A stretch of DNA of 64,000 nt from Burkholderia pyrrocinia (GCF_001028665.1 NZ_CP011503.1:3100001-3164000), one strand, 5' to 3'; shown: positions 44,218 through 54,189, numbered from the stretch's first letter. Numbers and translations: made by a program. Notes: a model not told the origin generated them from the sequence alone.

Positions 44218-44604
44218 TTGCTGGATCTGGATTACGTCATCACGATTCACGACGAGATCATCCGAGACCTCGGCGGCCTAAGCGGTTTCGCTCATGCCGG
44301 CCGAGGCGGTGTCGAGGCCGCCCCGCATCGCGTCGAAAATCACGTTCATTACGCGGGTCTCGACGACGTGTTCGGTATCGCCGCGACCTATGCCGTCGCA
44401 ATCGCGCGCGGCCATGTGTTCAATGATGCAAACAAGCGTACCGGCCTCACTTGCGCCTTGACGTATATGGAGCGGCAAGGCATCTCGATTCCACGCCTTG
44501 CCGATCTCGAAGACCTCATGGTCGATGTCGCCGACGGCAGCGTCACGAGCGAGGAACTGGCCGAGTATTTCAGTGCAGTCTGGGAATTGTCCCTGTCCCG
44601 TTGA
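44218..44604 (+). CDS. Fic/Doc family toxin (death on curing)
   Basis: A 128-residue Doc-type Fic protein. The active-site motif HVFNDANKRTGL (about residues 66-77) matches the Doc form HxFxDANKRT, in which the kinase-like variant phosphorylates EF-Tu. The ORF opens with TTG at 44218 just after the antitoxin stop; an internal start is unlikely because the N-terminal LDLDYVITIHDEII is typical. GC is lower than in its neighbours, suggesting horizontal acquisition. Confidence 0.85.
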   Translation: MLDLDYVITIHDEIIRDLGGLSGFAHAGRGGVEAAPHRVENHVHYAGLDDVFGIAATYAVAIARGHVFNDANKRTGLTCALTYMERQGISIPRLADLEDLMVDVADGSVTSEELAEYFSAVWELSLSR

Positions 44605-44978
44605 AACCATGCCTCACGCAACCATTCGCTGCGGCATCGTTCTGATGACCTCGCGCCGATAACCCGTACGGACTCGATACGTCTTCCGGGTATCAGATCG
44701 GCGTTACATCTCTCTCGCGAAACACGCCGGCCGGGCGTTCCCGACACGCCAGCCTGATTCGGCTCTCGCGTCGACATACGATGTCTTAACACGCTCCACC
44801 CAACCCGCTGCAACGCACCCTATATCCGTTCAGCCTTTCGAATCACGCTACTGCAGAAGGGTTTTTGTCAGGGAAAGTCCCGCCCCGCGCGCCGTGGTTT
44901 TTTGTTGACCGACATCGTATAACGCCGTCATGATTTCCTGAAAAGAAAGGTCCCATCCACCGACCGAAGTGAGGAGAC
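44605..44978. other. intergenic region before the ABC importer
   Basis: No gene is supported in these 374 bases. The last part holds candidates for the importer promoter (TTGACC at 44905-44910 and TATAAC at 44918-44923, though not at a good mutual spacing) and the Shine-Dalgarno GAGGAG before the ATG at 44979. The rest is lower in GC and featureless. Confidence 0.45.
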
Positions 44979-46154
44979 ATGAACACAACCACGATCGCGC
45001 GCCGTGCCCGCCGGATTGCCGTCGCGCTGGGCTTCACGCTGACGGCGGCAGGGGCCGCGACGGCCGTTGCCGCGCCCGTGTCGCTGAACATCGTCGACGT
45101 CGCGGGCAACCTGCAGCTCACGCAGAAGGCCATCGAAGCGTTCAAGGACAAGAACCCGAACCTCGTATCGAACGTCACGTTCACGAATGCGCCCGCGCCG
45201 CAGTTGCCGGGCAAGATCAAGGCGATGCAGGCGGCCGGGCGCTCGGACATCGACCTCGTGCTGACGGGCACCGACGCGCTGGCCGCGGGCATCGAACAGA
45301 ACCTGTGGCAGAAACTCCTGCCCGACAACGCGGCCGCGTTCCCCGGCGTGCTGGACCGGTACGCGCCCGGCCCGCGCAAGATGCAGGATCTCGCGCAGGG
45401 CTTCGGCCTCGCAGTCACCTACATGCCGGCCGGCCCGCTGCTCGAATACAACCCGGCGAAGGTCAGCGACCCGCCGAAGACGCCCGACCAGTTGCTCGCG
45501 TGGTGCAAGGCGCACCCGAACAAGCTGATCTACGCGCGCCCGGCGAACTCGGGCCCCGGCCGCACGTTCCTGATGGGGCTGCCGTACGTGCTCGGCGACA
45601 AGAATCCGCAGGACCCGATCAACGGCTGGGACAAGACCTGGGCGTTCCTGAAGGCGTTGAACGACTGCGTGCCGTACTACCCGGGCGGCACGTCGGCCGT
45701 GATGAAGGAGCTCGGCGAGGGCACGCGCGACATGACCGTGACCGTCACGGGCTGGGACCTCAACCCGCGCGCGCTCGGCATCGTGCCGGCCGAGTTCAGG
45801 GTCCAGGCGTTCGACAACATGACGTGGGTCAACGACGCGCACTACATGGTGATCCCGAAGGGCGTGCCGAAGGAAAAGCTCGACGTGCTGTTCAAGCTGA
45901 TGAACTTCCTGCTCGAACCGGCGCAGCAGGCGATGACCTACGACGACGGCTATTTCTATCCGGGCCCGGCGGTGAAGGGCGTGACGCTCGAGATGGCGCC
46001 CGCGCACAGCCAGGAGGTGATCCGCAAGTTCGGCCGCCCCGAGTACGCGAAGCTGCTCGCGGATCGTCCGCACGTGCAGCCGCTCAACGCGCAGGCGATG
46101 GTCGCCGCGTTCCAGAAGTGGGATCGCGAGATCGGTTCGCAGAAGTCGAAGTGA
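44979..46154 (+). CDS. ABC transporter periplasmic substrate-binding protein
   Basis: A 391-residue periplasmic binding protein. A twin-arginine-like basic N-terminus and a hydrophobic stretch end in AVAAP (about residue 32), a signal peptide. The rest has the iron/polyamine-type binding fold of COG1840/COG0687 (KIKAMQAAGRSDIDLVLTGTDALAAGI). It is first of a four-gene importer with ATPase and two permeases. The overall set resembles polyamine or phosphonate importers, but no ligand can be named. Confidence 0.88.
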   Translation: MNTTTIARRARRIAVALGFTLTAAGAATAVAAPVSLNIVDVAGNLQLTQKAIEAFKDKNPNLVSNVTFTNAPAPQLPGKIKAMQAAGRSDIDLVLTGTDALAAGIEQNLWQKLLPDNAAAFPGVLDRYAPGPRKMQDLAQGFGLAVTYMPAGPLLEYNPAKVSDPPKTPDQLLAWCKAHPNKLIYARPANSGPGRTFLMGLPYVLGDKNPQDPINGWDKTWAFLKALNDCVPYYPGGTSAVMKELGEGTRDMTVTVTGWDLNPRALGIVPAEFRVQAFDNMTWVNDAHYMVIPKGVPKEKLDVLFKLMNFLLEPAQQAMTYDDGYFYPGPAVKGVTLEMAPAHSQEVIRKFGRPEYAKLLADRPHVQPLNAQAMVAAFQKWDREIGSQKSK

Positions 46155-46203
46155 CGCTTGAACCGGCGGGCGCCGCGGCGCCCGCGTCCATGGAGTTCGC
46201 GTA

Positions 46204-47283
46204 ATGAAGCACAGTTTCGAACGGCTGCGGCTCGACGGCGTGTGCCGCAGCTTCACCAATGCGGAAGGCGCACAGGTCGCCGCGCTGGACGGGCTCGACC
46301 TCGAGATCCGGCGCGGCGAGTTCATCGCGCTGCTCGGCCCGTCGGGCTGCGGCAAGTCGACCGCGCTGAACTGCATCGCGGGGCTGCAGCCGCTCACGAG
46401 CGGCGGCATCTGGCTCGACGACACGCGCATCGACGTGCTCCCGCCCGAGCGCCGCGGCTTCGGGATGGTGTTCCAGAACTACGCGCTGTTTCCGCACATG
46501 TCGGTGCTCGAGAACGTCGGCTTCGGGCTCAAGATGCGCGGCGTGCCGAAGCAGGAAACGCGGCGCCTCGCGCAGCAGGCGCTCGAACTCGTGCAGCTCG
46601 TCGGCCATGAGGGCAAGCTGCCCGGGCAGCTGTCGGGCGGGCAGCAGCAGCGCGTCGCGATCGCGCGCGCGATCGTCATCGAGCCGCCGCTCGTGCTGAT
46701 GGACGAGCCGCTGTCGAACCTCGACACGAAGCTGCGCATCGAGATGCGCGCCGAGATCCGCCGCATCCACACGCAGCTCGAACGCGCGACGATCTACGTG
46801 ACGCACGACCAGGACGAGGCGCTGTCGATGGCCGATCGCATCGTCGTGATGAAGGAGGGCGTCGTGCAGCAGGTCGCATCGCCGAAGGACGTCTACACGC
46901 GCCCGCACAACCTGCATGTCGCGCGCTTCATGGGCTATCGCAACGTGCTGCCGTTCACGCTCGATGGGATGGCCGGCGATTACGTGAACGTCACCGCTGG
47001 CGGCGTGCGCGTCGCGGGCGTGCCGATGGACGGCTTCGACGCGAAGGACGTCGTGGTCGCGCTGCGTCCCGACGACATCGAGCGCGCGGACGACGCCGGC
47101 GACAACACGTTCGACGCGACGGTCGAAACGGTCGAGTACGGCGGCCGCGATTCGCTGATCCGCGCGGTCGCGCCGTTCGGCCCGATCTGGGCGCGCGTGG
47201 CCGGCGAATTCGCGGAAGGCGAACGGTTGCGGCTGCGCGTCGCGCCGTCGCGCACGCTCGTGTATCCGGGAGTGCCGGCATGA
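46204..47283 (+). CDS. ABC transporter ATP-binding protein (PotA-like)
   Basis: A 359-residue ATPase subunit. Walker A GPSGCGKST (45-53), signature LSGGQQQR, Walker B VLMDEP and the H-loop THD are intact. A C-terminal regulatory TOBE-like domain follows from about residue 240. The architecture is that of the spermidine/putrescine/iron importers. GGAG precedes the ATG at 46204, 49 bases after the binding-protein stop. Confidence 0.93.
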   Translation: MKHSFERLRLDGVCRSFTNAEGAQVAALDGLDLEIRRGEFIALLGPSGCGKSTALNCIAGLQPLTSGGIWLDDTRIDVLPPERRGFGMVFQNYALFPHMSVLENVGFGLKMRGVPKQETRRLAQQALELVQLVGHEGKLPGQLSGGQQQRVAIARAIVIEPPLVLMDEPLSNLDTKLRIEMRAEIRRIHTQLERATIYVTHDQDEALSMADRIVVMKEGVVQQVASPKDVYTRPHNLHVARFMGYRNVLPFTLDGMAGDYVNVTAGGVRVAGVPMDGFDAKDVVVALRPDDIERADDAGDNTFDATVETVEYGGRDSLIRAVAPFGPIWARVAGEFAEGERLRLRVAPSRTLVYPGVPA

Positions 47284-47320
47284 GCGGCCCGAGCGCCGCG
47301 CCGTCGCGCCGGGAGGCCGC

Positions 47321-48190
47321 ATGAGCACGCTCGCGGCCGGCACGCCGCGCGACGCGAAGGCCTGGCTCGTCACGCCCGCGCTCGCGTTCATCGTCGCGCT
47401 GTTCATCTATCCGTTCGCGTACGGCCTCGTGCTGTCGTTCCAGCCGATGAACGGCGGCGGCGCGCTCGCGAACTACGTGCAGTTCTTCACCGATACCGCG
47501 ATGTGGCCGACCGTGCTCGTCACGCTGAAGCTCGCGGTGCCGGCGACGCTGATCAACGTCGGCGTCTCGGTGCCCGTCGCGTTCGCGCTGCGCCGCAATT
47601 CGCCGTACCAGAAGTTCGTCACGACGCTGCTCGTGATTCCCGTCACGCTCGGCACGGTGCTCGTCGCCGACGGGATGCTCACGTACTTCGGGCCGAACGG
47701 CTGGTTCCCGCAGGCGCTGCAGGGGCTGCACCTGTACACGGACGAAGTGCGCCTCACGCACAACTACTGGGGCGTGCTGCTGTCGCTGATCGTGTCGGGC
47801 TTTCCGTTCGCGTTCCTGCTGATGCTGTCGTACATCAGCGGCATCGACCCGACGCTCGCGCGCGCGGCGGCGACGCTCGGCGCGAACCCGTGGCAGCAGT
47901 TCCGGCAGATCTACCTGCCGCTGCTCGTGCCGGGGCTCACGATGGCCGCGTGCCTGTCGTTCGTGCAGGCGTTCTCGGTGTTCCCGTCGGCCGTGCTGCT
48001 CGGCGCGCCGGCCGGGCCGACCCGCGTGATCTCGATCGCGGCGGCCGAGGCCGCGTTCGAGAGCTACGACTATTCGCTCGCGTCGGCGATCGCGATCGTG
48101 ATGGGCTTCGTGCAGTTGCTGGTGGTCGCGTCGATGCTCGGCGCGCGCCGTTTCTTCTACACGGGGCCGGTGACGGGGGGCAAGGGCTGA
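47321..48190 (+). CDS. ABC transporter permease
   Basis: A 289-residue inner-membrane permease with six transmembrane segments and the EAA-like loop ARAAATLGANPWQQFRQIYLPLLVPG, which contacts the ATPase. It starts 37 bases after the ATPase and overlaps the second permease by one base. In polyamine-type importers it corresponds to PotB. Confidence 0.92.
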   Translation: MSTLAAGTPRDAKAWLVTPALAFIVALFIYPFAYGLVLSFQPMNGGGALANYVQFFTDTAMWPTVLVTLKLAVPATLINVGVSVPVAFALRRNSPYQKFVTTLLVIPVTLGTVLVADGMLTYFGPNGWFPQALQGLHLYTDEVRLTHNYWGVLLSLIVSGFPFAFLLMLSYISGIDPTLARAAATLGANPWQQFRQIYLPLLVPGLTMAACLSFVQAFSVFPSAVLLGAPAGPTRVISIAAAEAAFESYDYSLASAIAIVMGFVQLLVVASMLGARRFFYTGPVTGGKG

Positions 48191-49113
48191 TGGCGACCGA
48201 CAATCATGCCGCGCCGGCCTGGCCGCCGAAGCAGGGCGCGCCCGATGCACGGCCCGTCAATGCGAGGCAACCGCAAAAGATGAGAAGCAACCTCGCCGGC
48301 CGTGCGTGGAAGGCGCTCGTCTGGGGGCTGATGGCGTTCTTCCTGCTGAACGTGATGCTGCTGATCGCGACCGTCGCAGTGAACTCGATCGCGACACGCT
48401 GGTTCGGCACGCCGCTGCCGCAGGGTTTCACGCTGCGCTGGTATGCGAAGGCGTGGGAGGACTTCCAGCTCGCGAGCGTGCTGTGGGTGACCGTCGAGGT
48501 CGTCGGCGCGGTCGTGCTGCTGTCGATCGCGCTGGGCGTGCCGGCCGCCTATGCGCTCGCGCGCGTGCAGTTTCGCGGCAAGCGCTTCGCGTTGCTGGTG
48601 TTCCTGCTGCCGCTGATGGTGCCGCCCGTCACGTACGGGATCCCGATGGCGACCGTGATGTACAAGGTCGGGCTCGCGGGCACGCTGCCGGGCGTGATCC
48701 TCGCGAACCTGGTGCCGGCGCTGCCGTTCGTGATCCTCGTGATGACGCCGTTCATCGAGCAGATCGACCCGAATCTCGAAGCCGCCGCGCGCATCTTCGG
48801 CGCGAACACGTGGCGTTATTTCCGCTACGTGCTGCTGCCGCTGCTCGTGCCCGGCATGCTCGCGGCCGGGCTGCTCGTGCTGGTGCGCACGATCGGGATG
48901 TTCGAGCTGACGTTCTTTACCGCGGGCCCGAGCACGCAGACGCTGGTCGTCGCGCTGTATTACGCGGTGTTCTCGACCGGCGTGCGCGCGCCGCAGTCGA
49001 TCGACGCGATGGCGATGATCTACATGGCCATCACGCTCGTATGGGTCGTGATCGCGCTGCAGTTCGTGAGCCCGACGCAGCTCGTCAGCCGCGTGAAGCA
49101 GGAGCGGCAGTAG
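48190..49113 (+). CDS. ABC transporter permease
   Basis: A 307-residue second permease, with the EAA loop LEAAARIFGANTWRYFRYVLLPLLVPG and about six transmembrane segments. It has an extra polar N-terminus of about 35 residues. TGATG joins it to the first permease, so both are made from one message. It corresponds to PotC in the polyamine importers. The upstream in-frame extension overlaps the other permease and is not real. Confidence 0.92.
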   Translation: MATDNHAAPAWPPKQGAPDARPVNARQPQKMRSNLAGRAWKALVWGLMAFFLLNVMLLIATVAVNSIATRWFGTPLPQGFTLRWYAKAWEDFQLASVLWVTVEVVGAVVLLSIALGVPAAYALARVQFRGKRFALLVFLLPLMVPPVTYGIPMATVMYKVGLAGTLPGVILANLVPALPFVILVMTPFIEQIDPNLEAAARIFGANTWRYFRYVLLPLLVPGMLAAGLLVLVRTIGMFELTFFTAGPSTQTLVVALYYAVFSTGVRAPQSIDAMAMIYMAITLVWVVIALQFVSPTQLVSRVKQERQ

Positions 49114-49285
49114 GCGGGGGCGTCACACGGGCGCGCCGTGCCGCCGCGCGTCCGTGCAATTGGTTACAAATGGATACCGCGAACGACACGCGGACGTTGC
49201 AGACTACGCGGCATACCGGCCCGGCGAACGCGTTCCTGCACGTCGCCGCGCGCCACCCGACATGTTCACCCGACAACGGATATCC

Positions 49286-49723
49286 ATGAAGTTTCAAACG
49301 CTGCTGACACTCGGCTGTGCCTCGACGCTGCTGGCCGCCTGCAACCTGCTCCACGACGGTCCCGGATCGAACGACGTCGACGCCGCGGTGCGCCGCGCAC
49401 TCGAAGCGGAAAACCACGGCGGCCTGAACGCGCTGTTCGGCCAGCCGCTGCCCGTGTCGGCCGATGTCGTGTCGGCGAAACCCGACGGCGACTGCAAGAA
49501 GCTCGGCGATCGCACGTACTCGTGCGACGTCGTCGTCACGTGGCGCAATGCCGATTACTCGCCGTCGCGTGCGAACCTGACCTTCGTGAAGGCCGCCGAC
49601 GGCTCGTGGCAGACGTCGGGCATCGACGCGGCACTCGCGACGGGCACCGCGAAATCGCTGATCGACCAGATCGGCAAGGCGTGGCCCGGTAACGCGGCCA
49701 GCGCCGCGTCGGCGCCGAAGTGA
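49286..49723 (+). CDS. small lipoprotein of unknown function
   Basis: A 145-residue lipoprotein. The signal peptide ends in LLAAC with the lipid-modified cysteine at residue 19. The mature domain (KLGDRTYSCDVVVTWRNADYSPSRANLTFVKAADGSWQ) has two cysteines that could form a disulfide, like small domains in DUF4878-type proteins. A start at 49154 would extend it by 44 residues without a signal. It is probably outer-membrane anchored. Whether it is related to the ABC importer is unknown. Confidence 0.72.
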   Translation: MKFQTLLTLGCASTLLAACNLLHDGPGSNDVDAAVRRALEAENHGGLNALFGQPLPVSADVVSAKPDGDCKKLGDRTYSCDVVVTWRNADYSPSRANLTFVKAADGSWQTSGIDAALATGTAKSLIDQIGKAWPGNAASAASAPK

Positions 49724-50670
49724 CGCGCCGGCGGCAGGCTTTTCTCTTCCTTCCCGCGTCCCACATCCCGCGAGCGGGAAGCGCAGTCTACACAGGCACC
49801 ATGGCCGCAGTCTATGCGATGACCGGTGTTCTGGCTCAAGAGCGGGGTTCGCGAAACATTCGCGTCGGCGGTAAATGTGCCTCCGTGAGCGGGGGCCATT
49901 CCGGTGTTTTCTCGCCCCGGCGTCCGAAAGTGAGGGCTTCTGGCGCGTCGCCGACCGCGACCTCGTCGGCGAGGGGCTGCCCGGAGGGCGGCCTAACGCA
50001 CTCTCGATGCAATTCCGCGTCACACCCTTGCGCAAAGTCCGATCAGGCAGGCCGTTCCTGTCGCCAGTGAACGCCAGTCCGTTGCCCACTCTCTTCCGAT
50101 GGCATCAGGAAACCGCTATCGAGGGGCCTCGGTCGAGTTGGACGAATCGCATGCCAGTGACAGGTCTCATCGAACGCCATGGCCGTATCCGAGGGGCTCT
50201 CCGGCGCAAGCCAGTTCACGTAGACGTATTCAAGTGACTTGCCCTCGGGATCAAACTGAGCCAAAGAGTTCATGATCTTTCGGTACCTCACTGCTTCGAC
50301 TTCCATTCCGTCTGCGGCTTCAAAACCTAACTCGGCGCGGTAGAGCGCCATGTTCCGGTGATGCGACAGCGCGTGCCCGATTCGCGGCTCGCCCCCGCTC
50401 GAACACCTTCGAGCGACGCGAGCGGACCATCCGGTTGCCGTTCAACGGCGGGGTGCGGGCGAGGATCGTGCCGTCCTGATCCCGTGCGGCGCGACGTTCG
50501 GCGGTACAGGAGCTGATCGAAACAGGTGAGACCGCGTCGATTGATAACCGCGGTGCATCAATTCTTCCAAAAATCGCACTTATCGTTTGATCGACGCCGG
50601 GCGAACATTCCGGAAAACGACAATCGACCAGCCGCTTCCGCGTATTTCAGGATTTTCAGGAGACACCCAG
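49724..50670. other. lower-GC, gene-poor scar region
   Basis: This 947-base stretch has clearly lower GC and no gene with recognisable domains. The best frame is the hypothetical at 50043-50351 on the minus strand. Several short frames on both strands look like decay products of a lost gene or mobile element. The last 60 bases hold the leader of the TcuC-like carrier. Confidence 0.5.
50043..50351 (-). CDS. hypothetical protein, possibly truncated
   Basis: A 102-residue frame beginning MALYRAELGFEAADGMEVEA, with a codon use less biased to G/C at third positions than its neighbours. Residues 45-70 (YVYVNWLAPESPSDTAMAFDE) look like genuine coding sequence; the last third is Arg/Gly/Ser-rich and may have lost the original frame. 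No family is recognised. It may be a remnant of a transferred gene. Confidence 0.35.
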   Translation of the reverse strand: MALYRAELGFEAADGMEVEAVRYRKIMNSLAQFDPEGKSLEYVYVNWLAPESPSDTAMAFDETCHWHAIRPTRPRPLDSGFLMPSEESGQRTGVHWRQERPA

Positions 50671-51966
50671 ATGCACCCCTCGTCCAGCCTTCCGGCCGAA
50701 CGTTCGAAGGCCGCCGCGGTCTTCCGCGTCACGGCCGGCAATTTTCTCGAGCAGTTCGACTTCTTCCTGTTCGGCTTCTACGCCACGCAGATCGCCAACG
50801 TCTTCTTTCCCGCGCAAAGCGAGTTCGCATCGTTGATGATGACCTTCGCCGTGTTCGGCGCCGGCTTCCTGATGCGTCCGTTAGGCGCAATCGTGCTGGG
50901 CGCGTACATCGACGACGTCGGCCGCCGCAAGGGCCTCATCGTCACGCTTTCCATCATGGCGAGCGGCACCATCCTGATCGCGTTCGTGCCGGGCTACGCG
51001 ACGATCGGCCTGCTGGCACCCGCACTGGTGTTGATCGGGCGGCTGCTGCAGGGCTTTTCCGCCGGTGCCGAACTGGGCGGCGTGTCGGTCTATCTCGCCG
51101 AATTGGCGACGCCCGGCCGCAAGGGTTTCTTCACGAGCTGGCAGTCCGCCAGCCAGCAGGTCGCGATCGTCGTCGCAGCGGGCCTCGGCTTTGCGCTCAA
51201 CCAATGGCTGAGCGCATCGACCATCGCCACCTGGGGATGGCGCGTGCCGTTCTTCGTCGGCTGCATGATCGTGCCGTTCATCTTCATGCTGCGCCGCAAC
51301 CTGGAGGAAACCCAGGAGTTCAAGGCGCGCAAGCATCGCCCGGGCATGAAGGAAGTGTTCGGTACGCTGGTTCAGAACTGGGGCGTCGTGGTCGCCGGCA
51401 TGATGCTGGTCGCGATGACCACCACGAGCTTCTATCTGATCACGGTGTATGCGCCGACCTTCGGCAAGACGGTGCTGCATCTGAGCACCGCCGACAGCCT
51501 GCTCGTGACGCTTTGCGTCGGTGTGTCGAACTTCGTGTGGCTGCCGATCGGCGGTGCGCTGTCCGACCGGATCGGCCGTCGGCCGCTGCTGGTCGGCATG
51601 ACAATGCTCACCGTCGTGACCGCCTATCCGGCGCTGTCGTTCCTCGCTCACGCGCCGTCGTTCGCCAACATGCTGCTCGTCCTGCTCTGGCTCTCGTTCA
51701 TGTACGGGATCTATAACGGTGCGATGGTCGTCGCGCTCACCGAAGTGATGCCGGTGCAGGTGCGTGTCGCGGGCTTCTCGCTCGCCTACAGCCTCGCGAC
51801 GGCCGTGTTCGGCGGCTTCACGCCGGCCATCTCGACCGGGCTCATTCACATGACGGGCGACAAGGCAGCACCCGGCTACTGGATGAGCTTCGCCGCAGTG
51901 TGCGCGCTGCTTGCGACGTTCGCACTCTATCGCCACCGCACGGCGACGTTGACGCCGGCGCATTGA
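50671..51966 (+). CDS. MFS citrate/tricarballylate-type proton symporter (TcuC-like)
   Basis: A 431-residue MFS carrier of the metabolite:H+ symporter family (CitA, TcuC, ProP, KgtP). It has [18 protein letters not shown] in helix 1, DDVGRRKGL in the helix 2-3 loop, and 12 transmembrane segments. The N-terminus is close to CitA/TcuC-type tricarboxylate carriers. CAGGAGAC precedes the ATG at 50671. The neighbouring binding protein and DctA-like carrier fit organic-acid uptake. Confidence 0.88.
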   Translation: MHPSSSLPAERSKAAAVFRVTAGNFLEQFDFFLFGFYATQIANVFFPAQSEFASLMMTFAVFGAGFLMRPLGAIVLGAYIDDVGRRKGLIVTLSIMASGTILIAFVPGYATIGLLAPALVLIGRLLQGFSAGAELGGVSVYLAELATPGRKGFFTSWQSASQQVAIVVAAGLGFALNQWLSASTIATWGWRVPFFVGCMIVPFIFMLRRNLEETQEFKARKHRPGMKEVFGTLVQNWGVVVAGMMLVAMTTTSFYLITVYAPTFGKTVLHLSTADSLLVTLCVGVSNFVWLPIGGALSDRIGRRPLLVGMTMLTVVTAYPALSFLAHAPSFANMLLVLLWLSFMYGIYNGAMVVALTEVMPVQVRVAGFSLAYSLATAVFGGFTPAISTGLIHMTGDKAAPGYWMSFAAVCALLATFALYRHRTATLTPAH

Positions 51967-52008
51967 TGTCCGGCCCATCCGGAACTTCACCAACACACAC
52001 GAATTCGC

Positions 52009-52803
52009 ATGACCACGACCATGAGAAATCAGCTCCTGAAATTTTGCGCGACCGCGCTCGTCGCTACCGCGGCGTTTGCGGCCAACGTGCAGGCGGCCGA
52101 GCTCCACGTGATGAGCTCGGGTGGCTTCACCGCCGCCTATAAACTGCTCGGCCCCCGGTTCGCGTCCACGACCGGCAATACGCTCGACACCGCGCTCGGC
52201 CCGTCGATGGGCCAGTCGCCCGAAGCGATTCCGAACCGGCTCGCGCGCGGCGAGCCCGCCGACGCCGTCATCATGGTCGGCTACGCGCTGGACGAACTGA
52301 TCAAGCAAGGCAAGGTCATCCCCGGATCCCGCGTCGAGCTGGCCGACTCGCGCATCGGCATGGTCGTGCGCGACGGCGCGGCAAAGCCCGACATCAGCAC
52401 CACCGAAGGTCTCAAGCAGGTGCTGCTGCACGCGAAGTCGATCGCCTACTCGGACAGCGCGAGCGGCGTGTATATCGAACGCGAGTTGTTCAAGAAGCTC
52501 GGCATCGAGGAGCAGACGAAGTCGAAGGCGAAGATGATCCCGCGGATTCCGGTGGCTTCTGTCGTCGCGAACGGCGACTACGAAATCGGCTTCCAGCAGG
52601 TCAGCGAGCTGCTGCCCGTCCACGGTGCGACCTTCGTCGGCAAGATTCCCGAATCGCTGCAGTCCGTTACGCGCTTCGCTGCCGGCATCCCCGTCGGCGC
52701 GCAGCATCCGAAGGAAGCGAAGGAGCTCCTCAACTATTTGGCGTCGCCCGACGTGCAGGCGGACGTGAAATCAACCGGACTGGATGGCGTCCCTGCGCAT
52801 TGA
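52009..52803 (+). CDS. ModA-like periplasmic substrate-binding protein
   Basis: A 264-residue exported protein. A signal peptide ends in VQAAE (about residue 31), and the mature domain (LHVMSSGGFTAAYKLLGPRF, ADAVIMVGYALDELIKQGKV) is of the molybdate-binding ModA type. There is no permease or ATPase nearby. It follows the TcuC-like carrier by 42 bases and may bind the same organic anion; ModA-fold proteins with oxyanion or organic-acid ligands are known. The start may be the ATG at 52021. Confidence 0.8.
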   Translation: MTTTMRNQLLKFCATALVATAAFAANVQAAELHVMSSGGFTAAYKLLGPRFASTTGNTLDTALGPSMGQSPEAIPNRLARGEPADAVIMVGYALDELIKQGKVIPGSRVELADSRIGMVVRDGAAKPDISTTEGLKQVLLHAKSIAYSDSASGVYIERELFKKLGIEEQTKSKAKMIPRIPVASVVANGDYEIGFQQVSELLPVHGATFVGKIPESLQSVTRFAAGIPVGAQHPKEAKELLNYLASPDVQADVKSTGLDGVPAH

Positions 52804-52827
52804 GTCCGATCCGCGGGAAGGCTTGTG

Positions 52828-54156
52828 TCACAAAGTCTTCCCGTCGCCGCTCGTATTCGCTGCGGTACCGCCTTCATCGGCCCCGTTCGGGGATGCCGGG
52901 CCGGCCATGGCGAGCCTCTGCGCAAGACGTACACGATCGCACGCACCTTCCCACAGCGAAACGAAGATCACCGCGCAGGCATTGCTGATCACGCTTGTCA
53001 GTGCGCGTGCCTCGGACATGAAGCGATCGATGCCGACCAGCAGTGCCACGCCGGCGACGGGCAGGTCGGGCATGACGGCGAGCGTGGCGACTAGCGCAAC
53101 CAGCCCGCTACCGGAAACACCGGCCGCACCCTTTGATGTGAGCAGCATGATGGCGAGCATCACCGCGATCTGCGACGCGGAGAGAGGCACGTCGCACGCC
53201 TGCGCGATGAACAATGCCGCGAGTGTCAGGTAGATCGCGGTACCGTCCAGATTGAAGGAATAGCCCGCCGGCAGCACGAGCCCCACGATGCCCTTGTCGC
53301 AGCCGAGTGCCTCCAGCTTGACGATCAGACGTGGCAGAACGGGCTCCGTGGACGACGTCGCGAGGACGATGAGCAACTCTTCGCGCATGTAGCGCAAGAG
53401 CCGCCAGAGCGCGAAACCGTGCAGCCGCGCGAGCGGTGCGAGCACCAGCGTGACGAACAGCACGCAGGCCACGTAGAAGGACGCCATCAGCTTCGCCAGC
53501 GAGCCGACCGAACCGATGCCGAAACGGCCGACCGTGAACGCCATCGCGCCGAATGCGCCGAGCGGCGCGAGCCGCATGATCATTGCGAGCACGCGAAAGA
53601 CGACCTGGGCGACACCGTCGATCAGCGCAAGAACGGGCCGGCCGGCCCGCGGGTGTGCATTCAGCGAGAAACCGAACAACAGCGACAGCAACAGCACCGG
53701 CAACACTTCGCCTTTGGCGAACGCGCCGAGCATCGTGTCCGGAATCATGCCGAGTCCGAACGCCACAAGGTCGCGTGGCTCCGCATGCTTCGCATACGGA
53801 GCGAGGATGCTCGCATCCAGGTGGTGGACATCGATGTGCATGCCGGCGCCCGGTTGCAGCACGTATGCGGTGACGAGCCCGAGCGCGAGCGCAGCAGCGG
53901 TCAACAGATAGAAGAGCGCCAGCGCCCGCACGATCGTGCGGCCGATGGCCTTCCCGTCCACCAGCGACGTGATGCCCGAGACGATCGTGCAAAAGACGAT
54001 CGGGGCGATGGTCATCTTCACCAGGCCGACGAACGCATCGCTGAGGGGCTTGAGCATCGCGCCCGCCGCCGGCCATACGTGACCGATGCCCATGCCGAGC
54101 ATCATCGCGAGCAGAACCTGCACGTAAAGCGATCCAAGCAGCCTGGCCAACCTCAC
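52828..54156 (-). CDS. DctA-like dicarboxylate:cation symporter
   Basis: A 442-residue carrier of the dicarboxylate/amino-acid:cation symporter family. The ATSSTEPVLPRLIVKLEALGC serine-rich loop and GYSFNLDGTAIYLTLAALFIA are the family signature, with about 8-10 membrane segments. It starts at GTG 54156 with AAGGAAG 12 bases upstream; no ATG fits. It ends 24 bases after the end of the convergent ModA-like gene. C4-dicarboxylate uptake is the usual role. It follows the LysR gene at 54190-55113 in the same direction with 33 bases between. Confidence 0.9.
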   Translation of the reverse strand: MRLARLLGSLYVQVLLAMMLGMGIGHVWPAAGAMLKPLSDAFVGLVKMTIAPIVFCTIVSGITSLVDGKAIGRTIVRALALFYLLTAAALALGLVTAYVLQPGAGMHIDVHHLDASILAPYAKHAEPRDLVAFGLGMIPDTMLGAFAKGEVLPVLLLSLLFGFSLNAHPRAGRPVLALIDGVAQVVFRVLAMIMRLAPLGAFGAMAFTVGRFGIGSVGSLAKLMASFYVACVLFVTLVLAPLARLHGFALWRLLRYMREELLIVLATSSTEPVLPRLIVKLEALGCDKGIVGLVLPAGYSFNLDGTAIYLTLAALFIAQACDVPLSASQIAVMLAIMLLTSKGAAGVSGSGLVALVATLAVMPDLPVAGVALLVGIDRFMSEARALTSVISNACAVIFVSLWEGACDRVRLAQRLAMAGPASPNGADEGGTAANTSGDGKTL

Positions 54157-54189
54157 TGTCCGGTCTTCCTTCGTATCTCTCTGTCGTCG

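Noticed and set aside
49555..50237. Several 80-120-codon frames in the low-GC scar as possible genes
   Set aside because: No Shine-Dalgarno, no domain, and mutual overlap. Only the frame at 50043-50351 was kept, with low confidence.
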